The notes under the pieces are model-generated. The model searched no databases. It was not told the origin of the DNA and saw nothing but the letters and a program-made list of their open reading frames with translations. 64,000 nt of DNA from Stachybotrys elegans (Eukaryota; Ascomycota; Sordariomycetes; Hypocreales; Stachybotryaceae), in the NCBI GenBank assembly GCA_020746835.1, contig JAGPNK010000001.1:4464001-4528000 (forward strand). Reading direction: 5' to 3'. Below are positions 1 to 10,234 of this stretch, one piece after another. Position 1 is the stretch's first letter. Each line of letters opens with the position of its first letter. A program made the translations under genes and the position numbers.

Positions 1-309
1 GGTAGGCATCTCCTCAAGGGCAATATCACATCTCCAGACCAAATGCCAAGGGATTGCCCGTTTATTCCTAATTCCTGGTAGTTCTTTATGACGTTTCTCA
101 TCATTGAAGCCGCATGTCTCCCGACCTCGAGTAGCATCTTCACAAGCTTCACAGATATCGCACGGCCATCGAGCGGGGTATGTGAGCGCCAAATGCCATC
201 AAATAGTACTTGCCCTTGGACTACCATACGTCTGCCCTCAGCAGTACCATCAATAGATGAAAGCAAGCCAGTGTAACACCATCCCATGAGACCATAGTTT
301 CCAGCCGCC
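1..309. other. gene-free left edge
   Basis: No supported gene. The only open frame here is 62 codons with no recognisable domain. The stretch lies downstream of the uL2 stop codon and probably holds its 3' untranslated region. Confidence 0.5.
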
Positions 310-1370
310 TTAATCCTTCGTCTTTTGAGTACCACGCAGAAGACCCGTCCTTCTGGCAGCAATAAGACCAGCCTTCTGTCCCTGGGCGGCGTACCGGGAG
401 ATGGTAGAGGCCTTACCGATATGTTGGTGGTTACCCTGTGCAGCGAGTGATTAGCATCAACGACCGGCTCCCAGCTCGGATCAAAACTTACACCACCGTG
501 AGGGTGATCAACAGGGTTCATGGCAACACCACGGGTCTTGGGCCAGCTGTTGCGCTTGACAGCGAACTTGTGCTTGGCTCGGGAAGCCTCTGCAGTGTTG
601 TGTTAGCTGTCTGGATACCGGGCTTAGGCCAGAGGAGACTGGGCATTTTGTGACGTACTCAGGAGAGGCTTGTCGGTACGGCCACCACCAGCAACGATAC
701 CGATCATTCCTCGGGACTCGGAGTGGACGACCTTCTTGGCACCAGAGGGGAGCTTGATGCGGGTCTTGCCCTCATCGGGGTTGTGGCCAATGATGGTGAT
801 GTAGTTGCCGGAGGTGCGGCCGAGAGCACCACGGTCACCAATCTTCTCCTCCACGTTCGAGACGACGGTACCCTCGGGCATGGAGCCGAGAGGCAGGACG
901 TTGCCGACAGTCAGGTTGGCCTTCTTTCCGGCGTAGATGAACTGGCCGGTGTACATGCCTTCGTTGGCGATGAAGGTCTCCGTCACCTGCTTGAACTTGT
1001 AGGGGTGGCGGAAGACAACCTTGGCGAGGGGAGCACCGCGGCCTGCAAACCCAATTGATTGTTAGCTGCTGTCCTCCCTATACCATGACCAAACCACAGG
1101 TTGAAAATGCTCATCGTCGTCGATTCGGAGGGGGGGGGGGAGCTGACTGACCAGGATCGTGGATGATTTCGCGAACGACACCACGGATGTATCCATGGCG
1201 CTCGGCGTAGTCGAGGGTTCTGAACTTGGCAGGGGCCTTGTTCAGGCGCGTGTTGGCCGCTGGGCTAGAAGTTAGTATGTCGTCTACTTCGAAATATCGC
1301 GGGATCGAGGTCGGTACTGACTGAAGATGGATCCACGACCCTTGCGCTGGTTGCGAATAACTCTACCCAT
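310..1370 (-). CDS. RPL2: 60S ribosomal protein uL2 (L2/L8)
   Basis: Core protein of the large ribosomal subunit that helps form the peptidyl-transferase region. Five exons (1322-1370, 1152-1259, 659-1042, 492-589, 310-435) join to 254 codons, the length of yeast Rpl2. The N-terminus [16 protein letters not shown], the central [15 protein letters not shown] block, the [18 protein letters not shown] loop near the C-terminus and the KTKD end are all typical of the family. The conserved His in the HPHGGGNHQH loop is created by the last splice. Introns have GTAAGT/GTACGT/GTCAGT donors and CAG/TAG acceptors. One intron carries a long homopolymer (poly-G on the + strand) near its donor. The gene is transcribed away from the DDT/WHIM gene; a CACGTG and a CCCTAA-type element lie within 210 bases upstream. 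Identification is firm. Confidence 0.97.
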
Positions 1371-1455
1371 GGCGGCTCGTCTTTAGTCGATGCAACTATG
1401 AGGGTAGGTGCTAGATGGACCTGTATGTTAGTGGCGAGCTGTGAAGCGACGTGAA

Positions 1456-1463
1456 GGTTAGGG
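1456..1463 (-). promoter_or_regulatory. CCCTAA-type (Tbf1-like) element upstream of uL2
   Basis: GGTTAGGG on the + strand reads CCCTAACC toward the gene, about 90 bases before the uL2 start codon. CCCTAA-containing sites bind Tbf1 and control ribosomal protein genes in several ascomycetes. The role here is inferred from position and core sequence only. Confidence 0.35.
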
Positions 1464-1575
1464 AAGATTTACCTGGCTTGGGCCGCTTGGTGTTTTTGTC
1501 GAAGAGGGCCTGGCTTGCGCTTTCTCCGATAAATTTTTGTGTGCGGGACCACTGAGTGGTGGGAGGAGCCCTGAC

Positions 1576-1581
1576 CACGTG
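1576..1581. promoter_or_regulatory. CACGTG box upstream of uL2
   Basis: A CACGTGAC site lies about 206 bases before the uL2 start codon. Cbf1-type bHLH proteins bind this core and, with Tbf1, mark ribosomal protein promoters in Candida-type yeasts. A second CACGTG lies at a similar distance upstream of the uL1 gene in this window (25577). Confidence 0.4.
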
Positions 1582-2930
1582 ACCCTTAGAGAACCACCAT
1601 TTTAGCGTCCCTTTTGTGAGAGCCCTCGGGGTTAGTGATGGATACCTTTTTTAGTTAAGCGATGGGGAAAGTACTTCTCCTGTTGCGTTTGGGAGGAACT
1701 TTCCATCTGCACGCATCCCATCACTTTCCCGGGACCATGTGAAATATGATATTCTCATTGGCGGCCTACTGGGGCCAACCTGCTATCCTCCAAACCATGG
1801 GCAGGGCGAACTTATGTTGCGCCATCGTCATCATCGATCTTGATCCAATTGTTGCCGTCGTCGCCAGACTGTTTATTGCCGCCCTCCCGTGATGGTCCTC
1901 CTTATCTCAACTTGCAAGCATTGCTTGCAAAAATTATTCCATTGGATCGCGCAGTGAGCCGTCTTCTTGCAGCATATATGGAGAAGGATATTCAAATCGA
2001 TGGATTTTAGGATGCGGTGTCCCAGCTCTGAGCGATGAGACTTGGGGATTCTCGCGGATCGGGCAGGCAACACCATGCTACAAATTGCTGTGTGGAAACA
2101 AGCCCCCAAACACTCTTGAGCACAGGATGATCTCAAGTGGGATCCAGATTTCTGCTGCCGCTTGAACACGCTCATTGCTATATGCTGTTGGCAGAATTGC
2201 CCGTGGTCCATGGAAACATCCATGTTGCGGCAAGAAGAATGGTCCAGACAATGCCTCAAGGCACATTGGAGCTTCGCGCTTCACTCAGCATTAAGTGGCT
2301 GTTTCCATGCCATCGCGCAGCAAGCTTCGTCAAGGACGGGAATGTTGGCAGAATTAAGTGGGGAGCATGTACCGACGATACTCTGCAGCAACAGAGGCAG
2401 ATGCCAGGTGCCATACTTTTCAGGGCACATTGCTGCATGCATCAGCCAGGGCTAGATGCCTGATCGAGACCAAGGCAAGGCAAGAGAAGCATCCTGCTGG
2501 ACCTTTGCGACGGCGATAGCTCCATGCTTAGGAATAATGCGTATGGGCAGTATCCAATCTCAGGCCTGCGCCTGGTCTGCGCGGTATGCGGGGAGAGATG
2601 GGTGACGATAGCATGGCTTGGCCAACAAGATGACAAGCCAGCACGGGCAGCGTACCAAAAGGCTCAAGGCTCGGGCGTGGCAAAGATGGGACTGGGCTGG
2701 GAGTGTGAGATTAGGTAGCATGCGTAGAGGTGCTTGCCAATATGACTCGCCAAACCCTGGCTCAGCTTTGAAATACACTTATCAGAGCATGTGAGGGTGA
2801 ATTTGCGGCTCAAGGGTCTTGGATTGACTGGCTAGTTGGAAATTGGGCTCGACAACTTCCGTCCTATTACTTCACTTCTCCACCACCTTGCACCTCGCAC
2901 CTCTCCTCCAACGACGCGGACACGCACAAC

Positions 2931-5084
2931 ATGGCTGCCGATGACGATTCCTCGGAGCTCTCATCTCTGTCCTCCCTGTCGCCAGTTCCCTCCGATGACG
3001 AGCTAGACCCTCCCAGCGATCTTGAGCAGCCCGAGCCCAAGAAGACGGGCATTCTGAAGTTCTTCCCAAAATTATCACAGCAACCACCCAAGGAGGCGTC
3101 GCCGCCCCCGAGAAAACGCGAGCCTTCACCACCTCACGAATATGTCCTTGCGGACAATCCCGACATTGCGGTATGCTATACGATTTCTTACATGTTGCGT
3201 CTGCAAGTAATTGCTTTTTATTGGGGTTGTTTGCTATTTGGCGAGGGGCTTGACCTGTCAGAGGCCGCGTTCCCCCATTTGGCGACGCGGAAGGACGCGA
3301 AAAGATCGCGTCTCAACACAACGAGCCATTGCTGACAGTTGACAGTTCATTGTAATGTTCAGGAGCCGCTTTAATGACGCATTCCCCAAATCTCTCGCGC
3401 ATTTCGGACCCCAGGAACTCGAACGAGACGTAGTCGGACAGTTGCCGGGCGATCGGGCGGAACATTTTCTTTGTGCGCTTCTGGGCTTGTTGCTGAACCG
3501 CAAGCAGGACGTCAAGTAAGACAATCGCCAGCCCCGACGTGATTACTCCGTGCTAATGGTTGTCTCTCATAGGCCTGGTCACTATGGTAGAGCATTGGAG
3601 GATGCCATCGCATCACACAAAAACCAGTGGGCGCCAGCCTGGAAAGACAAGAGCCCACTCTCTGGCGGAGCGACCTTCAACTCTATGAACCCTACAGAAA
3701 GAGTGCGCCACCCCGAACCTCCGTACTGACGAATACCAATGCTGACTGCTTCGCAGCTGACTCTACTACGCACACTCATTCTCTGGTCCATGTCCTCGTC
3801 AGAGGCGGTCAAGGGCCTCATCAACCAAGCCTACAAGCAGAACCGACACGACGACGATCTAAACCAGCCCCGATCAGTGCAGCCTTGGGGTTCCGACGGT
3901 GATAAGCGGCGCTACTTCCTCATCGAAGGCCAGGACGACACAGCATTCCGCGTGTATCGCGAGAGCAACCCGGCTGGAACGAACCGAACGTGGTGGAGCG
4001 TTGCCGGCACCATTGACGAGTTGAAGGCTTTGGCTGAGAAGCTTGAAACCAACGATGGCGGGCCCAAGGCGAAAAAGCTCAGCCAGAAGATTATGCAGGC
4101 GATTCCGCGTTTCGAGGCGGGTGAAGAGGTGCGTAATGATCCACGGCGCTGCCTACGGCTCGCTTGCGCTGCGCACAACATGAACTCTTGGGCGGCATCA
4201 TGCTAATCGTTGGACAGAAACGCAAGCGAAGAGACTATCGCCAGATGCGAAAAGAGCAATTCAAGCGACCCGAGCCTGGCTTCTCTATGTACGAAGGACG
4301 GACCCGTGGCAAGCGAATGAAATACACCTACTCTGACGACGAGGATATTTTCGGCTCCGATTCTACCAATAGGCGCTCTACACGCAACACAGGCACAACT
4401 ACCCCTGCCGAGCCTGGTCCCGTTACCACATCAAGTGGAAGGCAGGTTCGAGTGCCACCTCGGCTGAACGCAGCGACCGTCGACAGTCGTGCTGGAAGTG
4501 TGCAGGACGAGGCATCCGAGAATGAAGGATCTACTGGCCCAAGTGGACGACCTAGGAGAGCCGCGGCAGCGCAACGGGGAGCCAATGGCTGGACAGGGTC
4601 TGATGCAGCATCCAGTCACAAGGCACGGGACGACAGTGATGAAGAGAGCCAGGCGGAGTTCGGCGACGATGAATACGACGTCGAGGAGCATGTTCCTGGC
4701 GAATCAGAGGAGGAGGAGGAGGAAGAGGAGGAGTTTGATGAAGATGAGGTCATGGCTGACGATGATCTCGACGTTACGTCGAGCTCCCTCATTGTTAAGT
4801 TATCCGTCGCGCCCTCAAAATTGGGCGATGCCGTGCAGCCAAACGGTCAGGTTTCAGATACGGCTGCCCAAGAACCCGCCGAAGGGAGCGCCTCTGGCTC
4901 TGCGAACACCCGTGCTGAAGTTAATGGCGCGGCAGCAACGGCATCCAAGAGGACTATCAACGGCTCCAAGCAGGCTGGGTCGACGTCGGGAAAGAAGATT
5001 GGAAGCCCCCTTCGGCAATCAACCGAAGCCACGACGGCGACGTCATTGGCGTTCAGAGGCAGTCCAGAAAAGTCAGCGGTGTGA
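2931..5084 (+). CDS. DDT/WHIM-like nuclear protein (probable ISWI-type remodeler accessory subunit)
   Basis: Five exons (2931-3170, 3346-3515, 3573-3702, 3757-4128, 4218-5084) give 592 residues. After an acidic and Ser-rich start, residues about 75-165 resemble a DDT domain: a helical block with FRSRFNDAFPKSLAHFG, then QELERDVV and a Leu-rich helix. A second helical block (TLLRTLILWSMSSSEAVKGL, roughly 180-200) and the RRYFLIEGQDDTAFRVYRES segment (roughly 230-250) match the layout of WHIM motifs, which contact linker DNA and the ISWI ATPase. A KRKRRDYRQMRKEQF basic stretch and an EGRTRGKRMKYTYSDDED segment follow. The last 200 residues are low-complexity and include a run of nine Glu. This order recalls Rsf1/Itc1-type remodeler subunits. 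No PHD finger is visible. The family call is by motif order; the exact orthologue is open. Confidence 0.7.
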
Positions 5085-5431
5085 GCAGGCTCACGGAAAA
5101 GAGCGGCCTTACAGACAAGAGGCAGCCTGTGGTTTGTTTGCTCGGCGTTATGACTGGAGGACTGTTTTAAGGGCATAGATTTCGAAGACCTGCTGCAAGG
5201 TCAATGTACGGCTGGGTGACGGCTACTCTTGGAGCAGTGATATTGGCGCTTGTGGGCACATCTGAACTTGTTGAGGGATAGTAGACCCCATTGTACAATA
5301 TTCTAGGCACCACATGGGCCTGGAATGGCACCTATCTGGGTTGCTGTCCGTTTGGGACCGCCAATAGTAGGGCAAATGTAATAATGTACACGCATAAAAT
5401 GATCTCAACGCCGCTTGACCCGATTATGTCT
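5085..5431. other. convergent 3' intergenic region
   Basis: Lies between the stop codons of the DDT/WHIM gene and the Atg43-like gene. It probably holds the two 3' untranslated regions. No gene seen. Confidence 0.5.
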
Positions 5432-5974
5432 TTAGAACCGCCTGGGGTGTGCAGGAATCTTCCAATTGTTGACACCGTACCACCATCGCCGCACACGAGC
5501 ACCGACTGTGTCGCCATGAATTCTTGCGTTCTTGTTCCAGTGCTGCCATCCGCACAAGAAGAGGTTGTAGAGGACGCCCTGGAGCATCGGCATCATGATC
5601 TGTTGTCAATGTAAGCTTCACATGGCGTAGAGAACAAGAGTGAGAGAAAGGGTGCTTACTTGATCCCGGGTCGTTATCAATGCCACCTTCCACCACGTAT
5701 CTGCTTCAGCGATGCTGCGAAGATAGCTCTGCTCGAAGCGGAGATCGGGGAGCGGCGGCATGTTGTTCGTTCTGGGAGTCGGCCGCAGCACGCTATAGGG
5801 GATATCTTCGTCGTCGTCATCGAGAATATAATCGTGCTCCCTCTTGAGACTGCGGATTGTGACGCTTTCCCTCCGGTCGGCGGCAGTGCCCGGCGCCATG
5901 TCGTGCCTGACGTCGGGGTGCCGGTTGATGTGCCCGGCTTGAATCGTGGACGCCAGCTCCGTGGGGAAAGACAT
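5432..5974 (-). CDS. ATG43: Atg43-like mitophagy receptor (former DUF1770)
   Basis: Two exons (5660-5974, 5432-5599) encode 160 residues. Both halves match the DUF1770 family as I know it: TIRSLKREHDYILDDDDED and MPPLPDLRFEQSYL in exon 1, and WQHWNKNARIHGDTVGARV, RRWWYGVNNWKIP in exon 2. The splice (donor GTAAGC, acceptor CAACAG) joins TTRDQ to IMMPMLQGVL. In fission yeast Atg43 sits in the mitochondrial outer membrane and binds Atg8 to drive mitophagy. A candidate Atg8-interacting motif, YSVL at residues 60-63, follows directly after the acidic run DDDDEDIP. The moderately hydrophobic stretch near residues 106-124 could be the membrane segment. Function in this organism is inferred from the family. 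Confidence 0.85.
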
Positions 5975-6821
5975 GGTCGAAGAGCAATGGATCCGGGATA
6001 GAGCGTATGTATTAAGCTTCGTGAGTCGGCTGGATGAATGGTCGTTGCCGTGGACCAGTCTTCTGTTGAGACTGTACTGCCGTGACTGGTCACATAGAGA
6101 GCATCAGCCAATGCCGTTGACGGAATGATGGCGATTCTGCCGGGCGGTGGAGCGAATGCCAGTAGGAGCTCAATTCCATCTTAGTGGATTAGACAACCCC
6201 AGGTTATGAGCGCTCAAGTGTTAATGCTGCCTTAGGTAATATATACACAACCCCTTCGTTATGATCCGCTAACCTGTGCAAACACGTGTGTGTTTCTGCC
6301 TTAGCCGTTAATGTAAAGTCCAAAATATCACTTGTGACTCACTACATATCCAGCAACTTGTAAAGGGTTCCCTTGTTGTCCAGCAGGGTGAGTTACTGGC
6401 CTCTGCTGCCTTGCCAGCTTTTGGGCGGGTGTCCTGCTTGACTCGTTAATTACGTAGTGGTGGGATAAAATGGGCTGGGCGCTGGAACGGACGCCCACAA
6501 TTTGAAGTGAGAAGAGCCAAAGTGGTACCGCGCCAATACTCGGTCTTTGCTCCCCCCTGCGCCGCCTGACGTTGTACCCCGCAGGTAGGTTGTTTTCCGG
6601 ACACAGCCTAGGCCGCTGCCAGGCGGGTGACACCACCTAGTACACATCTCAAGGAAAAAAAACCTGGGCTCCGTCAACTCAAACTAATTCCGACCACCTT
6701 GCAAGCGTCTGCAGTTCGAGGTCCTTTTCCTGTGCACCTTTTTCTTCTTTGCACCCCGTATCGCGCGCGCGACAAGCCGACCCTTCAACTCGCCGAGGTC
6801 AACGACCGTATCCTCGCCAAG
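5975..6821. other. divergent intergenic region, ATG43 / eRF1
   Basis: Shared promoter region of 847 bases. A pyrimidine-rich stretch (about 6715-6800) precedes the eRF1 start. No coding sequence recognised. Confidence 0.5.
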
Positions 6822-8432
6822 ATGAGTGATCCCAACGCCAACGAGGCCGAGAAGAACGTACGTTGTTGTCCCCTGTAGCGTGACGCTCGCTGGCATTTTT
6901 CGTCCCCCGCCACGGCTGCTGCCCCTCCCTCCCTCCCTCCCTAAGCTCACGGCTTCACCACGCTGCCCCGCGCCCGCAGAAGAACGAGCATTCTTGCCGT
7001 CATGGACACGGACGCTGACAAGAGGGACAACAACAGATTGAGATCTGGAAGGTCAAGAAGTTGATCAAGCGCCTTGAAGCCGCCAGAGGAAATGGAACTT
7101 CCATGATTTCGCTCATTATCCGTATGTGCAAGCCCTGCCATGGTTGTGCAGCCAGGCAACCCCGTCGCTGACATCAGTTTCCAGCTCCCAAGGATCAGGT
7201 CTCGCGTGCAGCAAAGATGTTGGCAGAAGAATACGTATGGACGCCGCCTGCCGTCAGATGACGAATCTCCTTGAAAGACGCTAACCGCCGTGTAGGGTAC
7301 CGCATCCAACATCAAGTCCCGTGTGAACCGACAGTCTGTCTTGTCCGCGATTACCTCGACCCAGCAGCGTCTTAAGCTGTACAACAAGGTTCCCCCCAAC
7401 GGCCTGGTCGTCTACTGTGGTGAAATCTTGACCTCGGAAGGCAAGGAGAGAAAGGTCAACATCGACTTTGAACCCTTCAAGCCCATCAACACCTCCCTCT
7501 ACCTCTGCGACAACAAGTTCCACACCGAGGCCCTGGCTGAGCTGCTCGAGTCTGACCAGAAGTTTGGCTTCATCATCATGGACGGTAACGGTGCTCTGTT
7601 TGGTACGCTTAGCGGAAACACCCGAGAAGTCGTCCACAAGTTCTCGGTCGATCTTCCCAAGAAGCACGGTCGTGGTGGTCAGTCTGCGCTGCGTTTCGCC
7701 CGTCTTCGAGAGGAGAAGCGTCACAACTACGTCCGCAAGGTTGCCGAGCTTGCTGTGCAGAACTTCATCACCAACGACAAGGTCAACGTGGCTGGTATTA
7801 TTCTGGCTGGTTCTGCCGACTTCAAGAACGACCTCAACGCTTCCGACATGTTCGATCAACGTCTTGCAACCAAGGTCATCAAGGTCGTGGACGTCTCGTA
7901 CGGTGGAGAGAACGGTTTCAACCAGGCTATCGAACTGTCTTCCGAGACCTTGGGCAATGTCAAGTTCATCCAGGAGAAGAAGCTCATTGGCAAGTACTTT
8001 GAGGAGATCAGCCAAGACACCGGCAAGGTGTGCTACGGTATTGACGATACGCTCAAGGCTCTGGAGCTTGGTGCAGTCGAGACGCTCATCGTTTTTGAGA
8101 ACCTTGAGATTACGCGCTGGACACTGAGAGACAGCGAGAACCACGACATTGTGCTGCACACCACCAAGCAACAGGAGCAGAGCAACCGCGAGCAGTTCCT
8201 GGACAAGCAGACTGGTCAGGAGATGGAGATTGTCTCCCAGGAGTCCTTCCTTGAGTGGATTGCCGAGCACTACAAGGACTTTGGTGCCACGCTGGAGTTT
8301 GTGTCGGACCGTTCCACCGAGGGTAACCAGTTCGTCAAGGGCTTCGGTGGTATCGGAGGCATCCTCCGTTACAAGGTCAACTTTGAGCAGTTGGCTGATC
8401 TGGATGACGATGATGAGTACTACGACGGTTAG
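6822..8432 (+). CDS. SUP45: eukaryotic translation release factor 1 (eRF1)
   Basis: Recognises all three stop codons in the ribosomal A site and triggers hydrolysis of peptidyl-tRNA together with the GTPase eRF3. Four exons (6822-6857, 7037-7121, 7185-7234, 7296-8432) give 435 residues, the family length. The stop-codon-reading motifs TASNIKS (residues 59-65) and YLCDNKF (126-132) lie in domain 1. The catalytic GGQ motif (about 184-186, in [20 protein letters not shown]) lies in domain 2. The C-terminal domain ends in an acidic DDDDEYYDG tail of the kind that contacts eRF3. The first intron of 179 bases is long and pyrimidine-rich. Reverse-strand open frames across this gene are mirror artefacts of its codon bias. 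Confidence 0.97.
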
Positions 8433-9404
8433 TATTGGGAACGTCCCTTCTCCAACCTCGGGCGCTAACAGCCGTTTCCAGATTGACCATCCGACTCCCT
8501 CGAAAGCAACGAGGGATCAGCTCAAGCTCAACCGTCCCCTAACGATCTGCATGACATGCGCGCCGAGGCGCCGAGGTCAAGCGATGCCGCGCCAATTTCC
8601 TTCGCCCAGAAGCGGCTGATGAGAAACTCGGGTCCAGGGTCTGCTCATCAAAGCCAGCAGGCACCGCGTCCGAGTCCCCTTCGCGCGATGATGACGGCCA
8701 CTTGAGTTTTGATAACCAGCGAGAATGTAAGCAAGCCCATGTACCCGAGCGTCCGCGCGCTCTGCGAGGGGGGAAGCGAACAAGGCCATGCTGACCATGC
8801 GTGTATAGGCAACTGAGTGCTACCTGGTTGAGACCAGGATAGTCAACATGGCGGAGGAGATGATCTCCCGGACGACGGCCAAGACACTGTCTCGGGATGC
8901 AGTTTGTGAAAAATAGTCAGTAGGAAAGTTGACAGAGCCGGCCTGTCCCATTGAATAGCGACTCTAAATTCAACTTTCAAGTTGATTTCAAATGTAGCCA
9001 AACATGTCTGTGCCGTTTCTTCGTAACCTGTTGAGGGCTTCCCTCCAACTCCGAGACACCACGAGCGCTCTCCACCTCGTCATGTGTCAAGTATAGTGTC
9101 GCACTACCTCCATAGTCAACCGCGACAGATCTCGGCTTCCCAATCCATTTTTAGAGCCAAGCCTGAGTTGTCGTTGCTTTGGCCTGAGCAGATGTGATCA
9201 GGTGGGTGATCAATACCTGAGCTGAGCGCACAGCCCTGTCTCAGACTCTTATACACAGTTGCTGGCACGAATTACATTACTGCGCCAGGACCCGGGAACA
9301 AGCCCGCTCCAGGCTCCAGGACTCTTAGCATTGGTAGTGGGTGTGACACTATTTGTTCTTTGTGTCCGGCGAGGTTATTAGTCGGCTACCTAAACTTGTC
9401 ACAG
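8433..9404. other. intergenic region downstream of eRF1
   Basis: Nearly 1 kb without a supported gene. It contains a short inverted repeat around AACTTTCAAGTTGATTT (about 8973). The right end (GTCACAG at 9398-9404) could be the acceptor of an intron leading into the zinc-finger relic; no upstream exon was recognised. Confidence 0.45.
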
Positions 9405-10234
9405 GACTGGTGATGCCTCAAATTCCGGGCCACGCCATAGACTAAGGAAACAGTGGAGGAAATGCAGGCAATACTTCGACAAGAACAAGATTGAAGAACA
9501 TGTTCAGGCTTGCGAGTATTGGCCCTGCAGGCACTGCTTAACAGTAATGTTGGCTGCAGAAAAAGACGAGCATTCAAAGATCTGCCAGAAATGGCAGTGC
9601 AGTATTTGCCAGCAAAGAATGAAAGCCTCAGAGCGGTATGAGCACCTGCCGAATTGTCCAGTGTGGACGATGCACGCACTGCATCAAAAAGTTTCCGCGG
9701 TCAGCTAAGGATGAACACACCCAGTCTTGCAAGTTCTGGTCCTGCAGATCGTGTTTTCTGGTTATCTTCAAGACAGAGAGAGACGCTCACTTGCAGAAAT
9801 GGGATCGGTGGTCCTGTGGGCGCTGCTACATGAGCATGTTGAAGTCTGAGAGAGATCAGCATCTGCAGAACTGCGAGTACTGGAAATGCTCCCGATGTAA
9901 CAAGCTCTATCCAACATCGATGAGGGATGAGCATAAGGTTGCATGCCGTGAAGCACGGCCAGCGCGTTGCAACTGCTGCCGCAAGACTGGGCAACGTAAG
10001 GAGATTTCTCAGCACGAAGCTGAATGCGATATTCGGATGTGTCCAGGCTGCAGGCGCGCCCTCAAAGTTGACACAATTGCGGCACATTGGGCAAAATGCA
10101 CAAAGATGATTTGTTCTAGCTGCTCCTGTGTATTTGAGCCCAACGGGTCTCATAACTGTCCAAAGCAGCTTTGTCCAATCTGTCTCCGTCATTACTCTCG
10201 GGGATGTGAGGATGAACATCTAAGAGAGATCTAA
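9405..10234 (+). pseudogene. tandem C2HC zinc-finger repeat protein, frameshifted relic
   Basis: Ten copies of a 24-residue unit with the pattern W-x-C-x2-C-x12-H-x3-C follow each other at an exact 72-base spacing (Trp codons at 9520, 9592, 9664, then 9737, 9809, 9881). Copies 1-3 are read in one frame and the rest in the next. A single extra base at about 9670, inside what should read W-T-C-T-H-C, accounts for the switch. There is no good start codon: the first frame opens after a stop at 9391, perhaps through an unseen intron acceptor at 9404. Two zinc ligands are Trp instead of Cys (first Cys of copy 1, last Cys of the copy starting at 9737). The frame stops at HLREI after an incomplete last copy. 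Spacing resembles TRAF-type fingers, but I do not recognise the family. Its last 15 bases overlap the 3' end of the convergent ARG4 gene. A live gene with a sequencing error is the alternative. Confidence 0.6.

Larger units (their letters stand above)
1371..2930. other. divergent intergenic region, uL2 / DDT-WHIM gene
   Basis: Shared 5' region of two divergent genes. Open frames near 1873-2463 overlap each other on both strands, lack domains and look random. Apart from the two elements listed separately I see only promoter-like sequence. Confidence 0.5.

Noticed and set aside
7281..8270. 329-codon reverse-strand open frame across eRF1
   Set aside because: Mirror of a highly biased coding exon; Leu/Val-rich antisense product with no domain, while the forward strand encodes a clear eRF1.
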